Assembly (NCBI GenBank): GCA_964438205.1
Contig: CAYTJQ010000002.1
Coordinates: 34,999-98,998 of the forward strand
DNA length: 64,000 nucleotides
Source of the DNA: Pseudohaliea sp964438205
Lineage (GTDB): Bacteria; Pseudomonadota; Gammaproteobacteria; Pseudomonadales; Halieaceae
Direction of reading: 5' to 3'
Shown here: positions 35,701-43,230 of the stretch, in pieces
Numbering within the stretch: position 1 is the stretch's first letter
Layout of the letters: each line of letters opens with the position of its first letter
Program-made: the position numbers and the translations under genes
The notes under the pieces: model-generated
The model's input: the letters and a program-made list of their open reading frames with translations, nothing else
What the model was told of the DNA's origin: nothing
Database searches by the model: none

Positions 35701-36558
35701 GTGGAAGAAGCGCAGGCTCTGCCGCAGCGCCTCGGGCGAGAAGCCGAGGGCATGCAGCGCCTCCTCGAGGGCGCGGCACTGGTAGGCGGGGTGGAAGAGC
35801 GCTTTTGCCTGGGCCGCGCCGAGGCCGAACAGGTCGCTGACCCTGAGCGTGAGGCTCTCGAGGTCGATGCGGTAGCGCTGCAGCGCGTCGTTGATGATGC
35901 GCTCGACTTCCAGCCGCTCTTCCATTTCCGAGAAATTGACGAGATCGAGGTGACTCGCGTCCGCTTCCTCGAGCGATGCGAAGCGCGTCTCCCGCTCCTT
36001 CTCCGGGTCCTGCAGCTGCGCGCGGAGGCTGGCCGTGAACAGGTCGCGGAAGCGATCGTTATTGCGCTTCAGGTGATTCAGGGCGTCGTAGTAGGACTGC
36101 CTGGCCTGCGTATTCTGGCGGGTGGAAGTGGCGAGGTCGAAGAGCGTGTCGGCCAGGCTGTTGACGAAGCCGCGGAGGCCCTCGTCGATTTCCGCAAGCC
36201 CCAGCTCGACCTGGTCGTGGTAGAGCGAGGCGGCGCTTTCCCGGGTCCAGGGTTCGCCGGCGATGAACATGCCGAGGGCGCGCGCCGAGGCGTCGTCGAT
36301 GCCGTCGCGGATGCTGAGATCCAGCCAGTCGCCGGCATAGCCGTTCAGGTAGACGCTCAGCGACAGCCGTTCGCCGCCCGGGCCGGCCAGCTCGAGCCCC
36401 GCGGGCTTGTTGCCCGCCCAGGCCAGCGCCTGCCCGTGGCTGGCGGCGAAGAGGAGCGCGCCGACACCGCGCACCGCGACGCGACCATCGGAGGTCACAC
36501 CCTGTGGCAGGATCAGACGACCCTGGTAGAACTCCTGTTCCCGCTTGCCCCTGTCCAT
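32731..36558 (-). CDS. DUF1631 - GGDEF(degenerate) - EAL cyclic-di-GMP protein
   Basis: A 1275-residue cytoplasmic protein. A DUF1631 region fills roughly the first 800 residues, including the FHREWVRKLTGFYARLNGSL segment and a typical end RLVWISDDRERFAFVNDLGQ, with a long acidic/Pro-rich linker in the middle. Next is a GGDEF domain whose signature is replaced by LADDR, so cyclase activity is unlikely. A C-terminal EAL domain follows as EVL, but its catalytic set looks intact: NLSG, EITETG, DDFGTG, VKIDG, ESVE and LQGWGVG. It is therefore probably a phosphodiesterase or c-di-GMP sensor. I start at the ATG at 36558; a TTG at 36615 is also in frame. Confidence 0.88.
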   Translation of the reverse strand: MDRGKREQEFYQGRLILPQGVTSDGRVAVRGVGALLFAASHGQALAWAGNKPAGLELAGPGGERLSLSVYLNGYAGDWLDLSIRDGIDDASARALGMFIAGEPWTRESAASLYHDQVELGLAEIDEGLRGFVNSLADTLFDLATSTRQNTQARQSYYDALNHLKRNNDRFRDLFTASLRAQLQDPEKERETRFASLEEADASHLDLVNFSEMEERLEVERIINDALQRYRIDLESLTLRVSDLFGLGAAQAKALFHPAYQCRALEEALHALGFSPEALRQSLRFFHREWVRKLTGFYARLNGSLAEAGLRPGLEDELYRGGSIIEFQRDAARRSPRGERERETGDTAGGDAFEPPRPRAPADSTTASTEARETADEPRRAPRQKHEAIYDAVVNALRTRQEAEQEDAPPADDTEPPAPAASAETVAAALLALQNATLAGAGDGEVSPLRNLLAGKSADPSVRSALGGDAGNRLEFVDDVFSTMRGNLDISEGVKPLLERLRIPLARLSLLEPRFFADPGHPAHKFLDKLSRLATTENFPNRVLERKLDEIVALVASGYADDSAVFDDALDRLGSLVQQHQRTLNKNIDRVISGMEGREQLRRAWRTVDRLLAAYIKPPSAPRVLLELLDAGWRDLLRQTVVREGEGSAPWREQVATLEAVSAALEAAEAGKVSSRLPQSLRRQLDELREEIRRAQPDNVTHGKALRDLKAVLCGEEPLETLPVEAPLDGDGEPEDERLEQLPRLHRWLKRVDQLRTGTVMSYRDREGHRKRMRLVWISDDRERFAFVNDLGQKVGELTRLQLARKLSHGLAPPDPLDRMSVLDQGIYGTLARAQERLTFKRTHDPQTRLLNAETLRRRLQRTVEHAQRNDVQHAFLLLDIDRFHLVNELYGEEQGDAVIHAFAQMLAQLNERRSVTARLADDRFGIVLAYRDRDEALAFAERMREDIAGNNLPLGSEAVSFTVSIGVAPIAAETANVDTVLEQAGGALALAKEQGRNCCVAYDRDEEQIAAARRERERSRVMLDEAIATDSLVLRAQPIVQSALDGSQPPTHHYEVLLSIRQDDGSLLSPTEFIASAERFGFINGVDRWVVRRVCEWISSLMDRQKVVPQLSINLSGSSLTDDRFMDYVLEQISEFGVGTSKLCFEITETGAIENLNKAADFIRTLRNIGCTFSLDDFGTGMASHQYLRELPVDNVKIDGMFIRDMVNNPNDFAMVRSINDLAHFLGQKTIAESVESVELIEPLHEIGVDYLQGWGVGMPRPLEEVTLELSPLAT

Positions 36559-36689
36559 AGCCTGGCTGCGCTCCCTGATGCCGCTCACGATATATCGCGT
36601 CGCCGCACTGCACAAGCAGCGGGCCCTCGGCTCGACCGCCCGCGGCCGTCGGGTTAGCCTGTGCGCCCGCAGGGCGCCGGAGTGAGGGG

Positions 36690-37430
36690 GTGTGCGTGGA
36701 CGGAAAGCGCGAAGTGCGACTGGAGCCGGGCTGGCTGCGTCTGCTCGGGGATGAGTTCGAGCAACCCTACATGCGGTCGCTCTCGACCTTTCTCCGCGAG
36801 CGCCAGTGCGCGGGCGCCACGATCTTCCCCCCCGCCCAGGAACTGTTCAATGCCTTCTGGTACACACCACCGGAGCGCGTCTCGGTCGTGATCCTCGGCC
36901 AGGATCCGTACCACGGCCCGGGGCAGGCCCATGGGCTCTGCTTCTCGGTGCGCCCACAGGTACCCCTGCCGCCGTCGTTGCGCAACATCTACCGTGAGCT
37001 GGAGACCGACCTCGGCATTCCCCCCGCGGTGCACGGTTCGCTGGTCGCCTGGGCGCGGCGCGGCGTGCTCCTGCTGAACAGTGTGCTCAGCGTGGAGCAG
37101 GGCCGGGCCGGTGCTCACCAGGGCAAGGGCTGGGAGCGTTTCACGGACCGGGTCATTTCCCTTCTCGATGGCGAGGCGCGGGGCCTCGTGTTCATGCTCT
37201 GGGGCAGCTACGCCCAGGAAAAGGGGGCGCAGATCGACGGCCGGCGCCACTGCGTGCTGCGCGCACCGCACCCCTCACCGCTGTCGGCGCACCGGGGTTT
37301 CTTCGGGTGCCGGCATTTCAGCCAGGCCAACGACTGGCTCGCCGCCCGGGGCGGCGAGCCCGTGGACTGGCGGCTGCCGCCGCTGGCGGAAGCCGAGCGC
37401 CTCGCCGCTCAAGCCCCGTCTTCCGGATAG
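36690..37430 (+). CDS. ung: uracil-DNA glycosylase
   Basis: A 246-residue family 1 uracil-DNA glycosylase, which removes uracil from DNA to begin base-excision repair. The water-activating motif GQDPYHGPGQAHG (Asp72, His75), LPPSLRNIYREL, LLLNSVLSVE and the leucine-loop motif HPSPLSAHRGF are all present. It starts at a GTG with a purine-rich stretch upstream. The 3' end overlaps the convergent ygfZ gene by 22 bases. It is divergent from the DUF1631 gene; the 131-base gap has a CGATATATCG palindrome (36588-36597) likely to hold the divergent promoters. Confidence 0.96.
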   Translation: MCVDGKREVRLEPGWLRLLGDEFEQPYMRSLSTFLRERQCAGATIFPPAQELFNAFWYTPPERVSVVILGQDPYHGPGQAHGLCFSVRPQVPLPPSLRNIYRELETDLGIPPAVHGSLVAWARRGVLLLNSVLSVEQGRAGAHQGKGWERFTDRVISLLDGEARGLVFMLWGSYAQEKGAQIDGRRHCVLRAPHPSPLSAHRGFFGCRHFSQANDWLAARGGEPVDWRLPPLAEAERLAAQAPSSG

Positions 37431-38335
37431 GGTAGCGGGCACGGCTCCAGCGGTTCCCCGGCTGCACTGATCAGCGGTCGTTCGCCGTCCTCGACCCGGG
37501 CCAGGGCTGCGAGCCAGGCCGTGCCGGCGCTATCGGTGACGCAGCGCAGGACCGCGGCGCCGGGCATTCCTTCCCTGTCGGCGAGAGTGTCGCCGGGCTC
37601 TGCCGGCGCCGCGAGGCGACCCTGCCAGAGCCCCCAGCGTTTCTTCGCCCGGCCGCGGTAGTGCAGCCGGGCCACCACTTCCTGACCGGTGTAGCACCCC
37701 TTCCGGAAACTGACGAGACCGGCCCGGTCGTAGTTCAGGGCCTGCGGCAGCTGGGTTTCCGCCTGCCCCTCACCCAGGCGGAGCAGACCGCGGCGCAGCT
37801 CGAGGGCGCGCCAGTCCGCCTCGGTCCCGTTACCGGCCGCTTCGAGGCGCGCGCGCAGCGCGCTGCCGCCGTCACCCGACAGGTACAGCTCGAAGGCCGT
37901 GGCGGCCTCGTCGCAGCAGACCGCGAGCCAGCCGTCGCCGGCCGCGCAGCTGTTCTTTCCGGCGGGGACGGTACCGCCAGCTTCGCGCAGCACAGCCGCC
38001 GCATCGTCGCCCCAGAGGGCGCAGGGCAGCCAGTGGTCGCGGTCGGGCTCCACCGCAATGCGCGAGAACATCGCGTAGCGGCCGAGCACCGTCGCCGTGT
38101 GCTCTGCCAGCGCGGTGCCGACCCGCAGCAGGCCGCGATCGGACGCCGGCAGCAGCAGGCGCAGGTCGGCGACGACCCGCCCCTGCGCGTTGCACAGGGC
38201 TCCGGGGACGCTGGTGCCCGGCCCCGCCATCCGCGTATCGCAGGTGAGCTGCCCCTGCAGGAAAGCGGCGATGCCGGCGCCCTCGAGGGCGAGCACGCTG
38301 TCTTCGCTGAGTTCCGAGAAATGGCTGTCGGTCAT
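37409..38335 (-). CDS. ygfZ: folate-binding tRNA-modifying/Fe-S protein YgfZ
   Basis: A 308-residue protein related to aminomethyltransferase (GcvT). The defining motif KGCYTGQEVVARLHYRG is present near residue 210. YgfZ binds tetrahydrofolate and helps maintain certain Fe-S enzymes such as MiaB. I start at MTDSHFSEL (38335) because GGAGG sits 6 bases upstream; a longer in-frame ATG at 38473 would run across the sdhE gene. It is divergent from sdhE, the same pairing as ygfZ-ygfY in E. coli. Confidence 0.93.
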   Translation of the reverse strand: MTDSHFSELSEDSVLALEGAGIAAFLQGQLTCDTRMAGPGTSVPGALCNAQGRVVADLRLLLPASDRGLLRVGTALAEHTATVLGRYAMFSRIAVEPDRDHWLPCALWGDDAAAVLREAGGTVPAGKNSCAAGDGWLAVCCDEAATAFELYLSGDGGSALRARLEAAGNGTEADWRALELRRGLLRLGEGQAETQLPQALNYDRAGLVSFRKGCYTGQEVVARLHYRGRAKKRWGLWQGRLAAPAEPGDTLADREGMPGAAVLRCVTDSAGTAWLAALARVEDGERPLISAAGEPLEPCPLPYPEDGA

Positions 38336-38383
38336 GGGTTGCCTCCGTGTACCGCGGCGGGGGCCGGGTGGTGACGGACACGT

Positions 38384-38389
38384 TATACT
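38384..38389 (+). promoter_or_regulatory. -10 element upstream of sdhE
   Basis: TATACT, 25 bases before the sdhE ATG, in the ygfZ-sdhE divergent gap. No convincing -35 is seen. Confidence 0.35.
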
Positions 38390-38414
38390 GCGCCGCCCTG
38401 GCACCCCCGGAGTG

Positions 38415-38681
38415 ATGGCGATGATACGGGAAAACGACCACCAGCGGATGCGCTGGGCGAGCCGCCGCGGCATGCTCGAGCTCGACCTCGTGCTGGCACC
38501 CTTCGTCGAGGCCGTCTACCCGACCCTGGCGGACGCCGACCGTGCCTGCTACCAGCGCCTCATGGAATGCGAGGACCAGGAGCTCTACGCCTGGTTTCTC
38601 GGCCGGGGGGTTCCCGAAGACACGGCCCTCGCTGCGCTCGTTCGCCGTATCGTTGCCTACAAGCGCGGCGAAGGCGCCTGA
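38415..38681 (+). CDS. sdhE: succinate dehydrogenase flavinylation factor SdhE
   Basis: An 88-residue protein (YgfY family) that promotes covalent FAD attachment to SdhA and FrdA. The essential RGxxE motif is present as RGMLE (18-22), followed by LDLVLAPFVE and the YQRLMECEDQELYAWFLG core. The ATG at 38415 has CGGAG just upstream; an ATG at 38421 would also fit. It converges on nadB with only 5 bases between the stops. Confidence 0.93.
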   Translation: MAMIRENDHQRMRWASRRGMLELDLVLAPFVEAVYPTLADADRACYQRLMECEDQELYAWFLGRGVPEDTALAALVRRIVAYKRGEGA

Positions 38682-38686
38682 GGCGT

Positions 38687-40258
38687 TCAGGGTTCGAGGA
38701 TCGTATCCCGCGCCTCGGGGAGCAGGTCCGGGTAGTCGAGGGTAAAGTGAAGGCCGCGGCTCTCGCGGCGCGAAATCGCGCAACGGATCATGAGTTCGGC
38801 CACCATGGCGAGGTTGCGCAGCTCGAGAAGATCGTTGCTGATCTTGTAGTTGCTGTAGTACTCCGCGATCTCCGCCTGCAGCAGCTCCGCCCGGTGCAGG
38901 GCCCGTTGCAGTCGCTTGTTCGTGCGCACGATGCCCACGTAGTCCCACATGAAGCGCCGGAGCTCATCCCAGTTGTGCGAGATCACCACGTCCTCGTCGG
39001 AGTCCGTCACCTGGCTCTCGTCCCAGGGCGGCAGCGCCGGCGGTACCGGTGCGCCGGCCCGGCTGGCCGCGATGTCGGCAGCCGCGGCGCGGGCGAAGAC
39101 GATACACTCCAGCAGCGAGTTGCTGGCCATGCGGTTGGCGCCGTGCAGCCCCGTGAAGGAACACTCGCCGATCGCATAGAGTCCCGCGAGGTCGCTGCGG
39201 CCATTGCGGTCGACGACGATGCCGCCGCAGGTGTAGTGGGCCGCGGGCACTACCGGGATGGGCTCCGAGGCGAGGTCGATGCCGAAGTCGCGGCAGCGGG
39301 CCATGATCGTCGGGAAGTGGGCTTCCAGGAAATCCCGCGGCTTGTGGCTGATATCGAGGTAGACGCAGTCGACCCCCAGGCGCTTCATCTCGTGGTCGAT
39401 GGCCCGGGCCACGACGTCCCGCGGCGCGAGCTCTGCGCGTTCGTCGAAGCGCGGCATGAAGCGCTCCCCGTCCGGCAGTCGCAGCAGGGCGCCCTCGCCG
39501 CGCAGCGCCTCGGAGACCAGGAAGGATTTCGCCCGCGGGTGGTAGAGGCAGGTCGGGTGGAACTGGTTGAACTCCAGGTTGGCGACGCGGCAGCCCGCCC
39601 GCCAGGCCATGGCGATGCCGTCGCCGCTGGCGCCGTCCGGGTTGCTCGTATACAGGTAGGCCTTGCTGGCGCCGCCGGTGGCGAGGACGACCGCCGGCGC
39701 CTCGAAAAGGTCTACGTGCTCCGAGCCGAGGTCGAGGCTGTAGGCACCGTGGCAGTGCCCGTCACGGACGACGAGGTCGACGGCGATGCGGTCCGTAAAC
39801 ACCTGGATGTTGCCTGCCGCCCGGACGCGCTCGGCGAGCACGTCGCCGATGGCGCGGCCGGTCTGGTCGGCGGCATGGATGATGCGGCGATGGGAGTGGC
39901 CGCCCTCCATGGTCAGGTGGAACTCGTGGCCCTGCGCCGCTTCCCGGCGGTCGAAGTGCACGCCCTGGGCAACGAGCCAGTCGACACAGGCCCTGCTGTT
40001 GGCAACGGTATACTCGACGATGTCGCGGTGACAGAGGCCGCCGCCGGCGCGGAGCGTATCCTTCACATGGGAGGCCACGCTGTCGCGGTCGTGGAGGACG
40101 GCGGCCATGCCGCCCTGGGCCCAGTAGGTCGAGCCCCGCTCCAGGTCCCCCTTGGTGAGCACGGCGACCCGCAGCGTCGACGGCAGGCTGAGCGCGGCGG
40201 CCAGTCCCGCGGCGCCGCTGCCGATCACCAGTACATCATGCCGCCAGTGATGGCCCAT
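38687..40258 (-). CDS. nadB: L-aspartate oxidase
   Basis: A 523-residue flavoprotein of the succinate dehydrogenase/fumarate reductase family that oxidises aspartate to iminoaspartate in de novo NAD synthesis. It has the FAD motif VLVIGSGAAGLAAAL near the start, STYWAQGGMAAVL, the substrate region EGGHSHRRIIHAAD and TCGGIVVD / ECSFTGLHGANRMASNSLLE. The position beside rpoE is conserved in Pseudomonas and E. coli relatives. A TATACT promoter lies about 105 bases upstream. Confidence 0.96.
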   Translation of the reverse strand: MGHHWRHDVLVIGSGAAGLAAALSLPSTLRVAVLTKGDLERGSTYWAQGGMAAVLHDRDSVASHVKDTLRAGGGLCHRDIVEYTVANSRACVDWLVAQGVHFDRREAAQGHEFHLTMEGGHSHRRIIHAADQTGRAIGDVLAERVRAAGNIQVFTDRIAVDLVVRDGHCHGAYSLDLGSEHVDLFEAPAVVLATGGASKAYLYTSNPDGASGDGIAMAWRAGCRVANLEFNQFHPTCLYHPRAKSFLVSEALRGEGALLRLPDGERFMPRFDERAELAPRDVVARAIDHEMKRLGVDCVYLDISHKPRDFLEAHFPTIMARCRDFGIDLASEPIPVVPAAHYTCGGIVVDRNGRSDLAGLYAIGECSFTGLHGANRMASNSLLECIVFARAAAADIAASRAGAPVPPALPPWDESQVTDSDEDVVISHNWDELRRFMWDYVGIVRTNKRLQRALHRAELLQAEIAEYYSNYKISNDLLELRNLAMVAELMIRCAISRRESRGLHFTLDYPDLLPEARDTILEP

Positions 40259-40562
40259 CAGGCTCGGCCCCGGCGGAGCGGGTCTGACTGCCGCGCAGGG
40301 TGCGCTGCCTTGTAAAGGTCGCGAAAGTGCAAAAGCGGGCGCGCCATGAGAAGCTTGGCGCGAGTATAAACGAGCCTCTCACGCATTGGTAAATGCATCC
40401 CGTGATGAACTTTTCGGCAATTGTTGGCACTTGTTCGGGCGGGCAGGCGCGGGGTGTTGAACTTTTCTGTAGGGCCGTGGTCTACGGGGCCAGCCACAGG
40501 GAAGGGCCACGGAACGGCGTCGCCGGCGCCGGGTCGCGACGCAGCAGGGAGAGCCAGCGCCG
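40259..40562. promoter_or_regulatory. nadB-rpoE divergent intergenic region
   Basis: This 304-base gap has no convincing gene. It holds a minus-strand sigma-70 promoter for nadB (TTACCA 40387-40392, 18 bp, TATACT 40363-40368) and the sigma-E promoter for rpoE (40459-40485). The decanucleotide TGAACTTTTC occurs twice (40406-40415, 40458-40467), and only the second copy has a -10 at the correct distance. Base composition is lower in G+C than the flanking genes. Confidence 0.65.
40459..40485 (+). promoter_or_regulatory. sigma-E (RpoE/AlgU) autoregulated promoter
   Basis: GAACTT (40459-40464), exactly 16 bp, then TCTAC (40481-40485). This fits the sigma-E consensus GAACTT-N16-TCTGA with 3 of 5 bases in the -10, and the perfect -35 hexamer is the stronger half. 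It implies that the factor activates its own operon, as in E. coli and Pseudomonas. The predicted start is near 40492, about 70 bases before the rpoE GTG. Confidence 0.7.
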
Positions 40563-41171
40563 GTGACGGCCGAAGCGACGGACAAGCAACTGGTCGACCG
40601 GGTGCAGCGCGGGGACAACCGAGCCTTCGACCTGCTGGTGCTGAAGTACCAGCACCGCATCCTCGGCCTGGTCAGTCGCTACGTGCAGGACGCGGACGAA
40701 GTGCAGGATGTCACCCAGGAGGCCTTCATAAAGGCCTACCGGGCGCTGCCGGGGTTTCGCGGCGACAGTGCGTTCTACACCTGGCTCTACCGCATCGCGA
40801 TCAATACCGCGAAGAATTACCTCGTGTCGCGGTCCCGGCGACCCCCGGGGGCGGATGTAGAGGTCGAGGACGCCGAGCACTTCGAGAGCGGCGGCGCCCT
40901 GCGGGACCTCGAGAACCCCGAGAATGCCCTGTTCGGTGAAGAATTGAAGGCGGTGGTGGAAGCGGCCATCCAGGAATTGCCGGAAGATTTACGGACCGCG
41001 GTAACGTTGCGGGAATTTGATGGTCTCAGTTACGAGGACATCGCCGATGTCATGGAGTGCCCGGTGGGCACGGTGCGTTCGCGGATCTTCCGCGCCCGCG
41101 AAGCGATCGACCTTCGGGTCCGGGCCCAGCTTGCCGGTGAAACGGCAACGGGGCGGAGGAAACACCAGTGA
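40563..41171 (+). CDS. rpoE: RNA polymerase sigma-E factor (RpoE/AlgU)
   Basis: A 202-residue ECF sigma factor for the envelope stress response. Region 2 has RAFDLLVLKYQHRI, DVTQEAFIKAYRAL and FRGDSAFYTWLYRIAINTAKN. Region 4 has LPEDLRTAVTLREFDGLSYEDIA and CPVGTVRSRIFRAREAID. Both are nearly identical in pattern to E. coli RpoE and Pseudomonas AlgU. It starts at GTG. The operon continues with its anti-sigma genes and a DegP-type protease. Confidence 0.97.
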   Translation: MTAEATDKQLVDRVQRGDNRAFDLLVLKYQHRILGLVSRYVQDADEVQDVTQEAFIKAYRALPGFRGDSAFYTWLYRIAINTAKNYLVSRSRRPPGADVEVEDAEHFESGGALRDLENPENALFGEELKAVVEAAIQELPEDLRTAVTLREFDGLSYEDIADVMECPVGTVRSRIFRAREAIDLRVRAQLAGETATGRRKHQ

Positions 41172-41187
41172 ACGGTTGGAGTGAGGC

Positions 41188-41757
41188 ATGAACGAGGCAC
41201 TGCGCGAATCCCTGTCAGCGGTAATGGACGGGGAGGGTGATGACCTCGCCCTGCGCCGGCTGCTGGCGCGTTCCCGGGACGCGGAACTGCGGGCCACCTG
41301 GTCTCGCTACCACCTGGCGCGGGATGTGCTCAACGGTTGCGTCACGGCAGTCAACGTGGATATCTCCGGCGCGGTACGCGAAGCCATCGATGCGGAGGCG
41401 GTGCCGCGGGGCCGGGCTGCAGGCAGCTGGCGCTCCGTGGCAAGTTTCGCCATCGCCGCCTCGGTGACGGCCGTCGTCATCCTGGGGGGCCGTGAACTCG
41501 CCGGTGTCGATGACCGACCCGGGGCGGCGCCGATGGCAGCACCCGTCGGCCTGGTCAATACCATCGGCGCCTCACCGGTGCGCGCAAGTTATGGCGCGCG
41601 GGCCGTGCCGGCTCTGCAGCCCGCCACCGCCGGTGCCTACGACGAGTTGGCCCGGCAGCGCCTGCGCCTCTATAGCCAGGAGCATGCCGAACAGGCGGCA
41701 CTCAACACCCCCCAGGGGCTCATCCCCTTTGCGCGGGTGCCGGAGATCGATCGCTGA
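41188..41757 (+). CDS. rseA: sigma-E factor negative regulatory protein RseA/MucA
   Basis: A 189-residue single-pass membrane anti-sigma factor. The N-terminal sigma-binding domain (ALRESLSAVMDGEGDDLALRRLL, then TWSRYHLARDVL) is followed by one helix (SVASFAIAASVTAVVILGG) and a periplasmic domain ending in IPFARVPEI. Stress-triggered proteolysis releases sigma-E. The stop and the rseB ATG share one base (TGATG), indicating coupled translation. Confidence 0.93.
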   Translation: MNEALRESLSAVMDGEGDDLALRRLLARSRDAELRATWSRYHLARDVLNGCVTAVNVDISGAVREAIDAEAVPRGRAAGSWRSVASFAIAASVTAVVILGGRELAGVDDRPGAAPMAAPVGLVNTIGASPVRASYGARAVPALQPATAGAYDELARQRLRLYSQEHAEQAALNTPQGLIPFARVPEIDR

Positions 41758-42710
41758 TGGCAGCTCCCGTCGTGTTGCGCTGGCTGCTCGGGCTGGCGCT
41801 CGCCGCCACCGGGCCGGCGGTGCTCGCCCAGGGTTGCCCGGAGACGGACCCGGAGGCCATGGCGCTCCTCGAGGCCCTGGCCGGGCGGGCCGGTGCCGTC
41901 AGCTACGAGGGCGTGCTGACGCTGCAGCGCGGCAACAGCCTGCGCATGATGGCCCTGCGTCACGGTGTAGAGGGCGAGCGTGTCTTCGAGGATCTGACCC
42001 TGCTTACCGGGCAGGAGGCCCAGGTCGTGCGCGGCGACCACCCCCTCGACTGCGAGCACCCGGGGCACCGGCTGCTCCGCGCCGCGGCAAACCTTGAGCA
42101 GGGCGACTGCGGCCTTGCGGGACACTACCGGATCAGCACCGCGCCCGGCGAACGCGTTGCCGGGCGCCGCGCCGTCCGTCTGCTCCTGCAGCCGCGGGAC
42201 ATGTACCGCTACGGCTACGTGTTCGAACTCGATCGCGAGTCCGCCGTCCTGCTGAAGGGCACCATCGTCGGTGCGGGCGGCCGGCCCGTTGAGCAGTTCC
42301 AGTTCGCGAGCGTCAAGGTCGGTGACGGTGCGCCGGACGCGTCCGCGCGGCCGACGGCCGCTGTCGTCCACCGCGCCGCACACCCGCATCCGGCCACGCC
42401 GTCGGCAGGCCCGGAAGCGGGCCTGGGCTGGAGCCCTGGCTGGCTGCCGGCCGGCTTCGTTGCCACCGATGCAGCCGGCGCGCACAGCGTGCGCCGGTCC
42501 TATACTGACGGTATGGCGACCTTCTCCGTCTTTGTCGAGCGCCTCGGCGAACCGCTCCGCCCCGGTGAGGGCGTAGTCCGCGAGGGCAGCACCGTATCCT
42601 ACACCCGGGGCCTCACGCTGGGTGCGGACCCGGTGCTCGTCACCGTCCTCGGGGAGATCCCCGTCAACACCGCCCGCATGGTCGCGGATGCGGTGCAGCG
42701 GGTGCGCTGA
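41757..42710 (+). CDS. rseB: sigma-E regulatory protein RseB/MucB
   Basis: A 317-residue periplasmic protein with a signal peptide (LGLALAATGPAVLAQG) and the MucB/RseB fold: LEALAGRAGAVSYEGVLTL, GERVAGRRAVRLLLQPRDMYRYGY and a C-terminal domain with WLPAGFVATDA and SVFVERLGE. RseB binds RseA and protects it from cleavage until lipid/LPS or porin signals displace it. It overlaps rseA by one base. Confidence 0.94.
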   Translation: MAAPVVLRWLLGLALAATGPAVLAQGCPETDPEAMALLEALAGRAGAVSYEGVLTLQRGNSLRMMALRHGVEGERVFEDLTLLTGQEAQVVRGDHPLDCEHPGHRLLRAAANLEQGDCGLAGHYRISTAPGERVAGRRAVRLLLQPRDMYRYGYVFELDRESAVLLKGTIVGAGGRPVEQFQFASVKVGDGAPDASARPTAAVVHRAAHPHPATPSAGPEAGLGWSPGWLPAGFVATDAAGAHSVRRSYTDGMATFSVFVERLGEPLRPGEGVVREGSTVSYTRGLTLGADPVLVTVLGEIPVNTARMVADAVQRVR

Positions 42711-42712
42711 GC

Positions 42713-43189
42713 ATGCTCCGGGAAACGGGCCGGGTCGTCGCGGTGGAGGGCGGGAGCGTCTGGGTCGAGACTATCCGCAAGAGCACCTGCGGCGCCTGCG
42801 CGGTGAGCAAGGGCTGTGGCCACGGCCTCCTGGAGCGCTATGCCAGCGGCCAGCGCGGTCTCGTTCGCGTGCTGCCCGGGCCCCGCCTGGCGCCTGCCGA
42901 TTGCCGCATCGACGACCAGGTCATGATCGAGCTGCCGGAGGCCGTCGTGCTGCGCGGTTCCCTTATCGTCTACGCGCTGCCGCTCCTCACCCTGCTCGCC
43001 GGTGCGGTCCTCCCGGCGCTGGCGGGCCTGCCCGGTGACGCGCCGGCGGCGCTCGGCGCGGTGGCCGGCCTGGTCACCGGCCTGGTGCTCGTGCGCTGGC
43101 ACGGCTGGCGTCACCGCCACGACCGGCGCCTGCAGCCGGCGCTCTCGGAAATTATCGAACGCGCTGCGGAACCCCTCGCACTTCGCTAA
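42713..43189 (+). CDS. rseC: SoxR-reducing/sigma-E system protein RseC/MucC
   Basis: A 158-residue RseC-family membrane protein. The N-terminal Cys cluster CGACAVSKGCGHGLL (Cys26, Cys29, Cys35) precedes two helices (about 80-120) and a short C-terminal tail. In E. coli RseC modulates sigma-E activity weakly and shares a family with RsxC-linked SoxR-reducing factors. It lies 2 bases after rseB. Confidence 0.92.
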   Translation: MLRETGRVVAVEGGSVWVETIRKSTCGACAVSKGCGHGLLERYASGQRGLVRVLPGPRLAPADCRIDDQVMIELPEAVVLRGSLIVYALPLLTLLAGAVLPALAGLPGDAPAALGAVAGLVTGLVLVRWHGWRHRHDRRLQPALSEIIERAAEPLALR

Positions 43190-43230
43190 AGTTCTTGCTT
43201 TCCATCCTCATTCCTGCCAAGGAGTTAGCC

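Noticed and set aside
40406..40433. Second sigma-E promoter at the first TGAACTTTTC copy
   Set aside because: No TCTGA-like -10 occurs at 15-17 bp spacing; the bases there are ACTTG.
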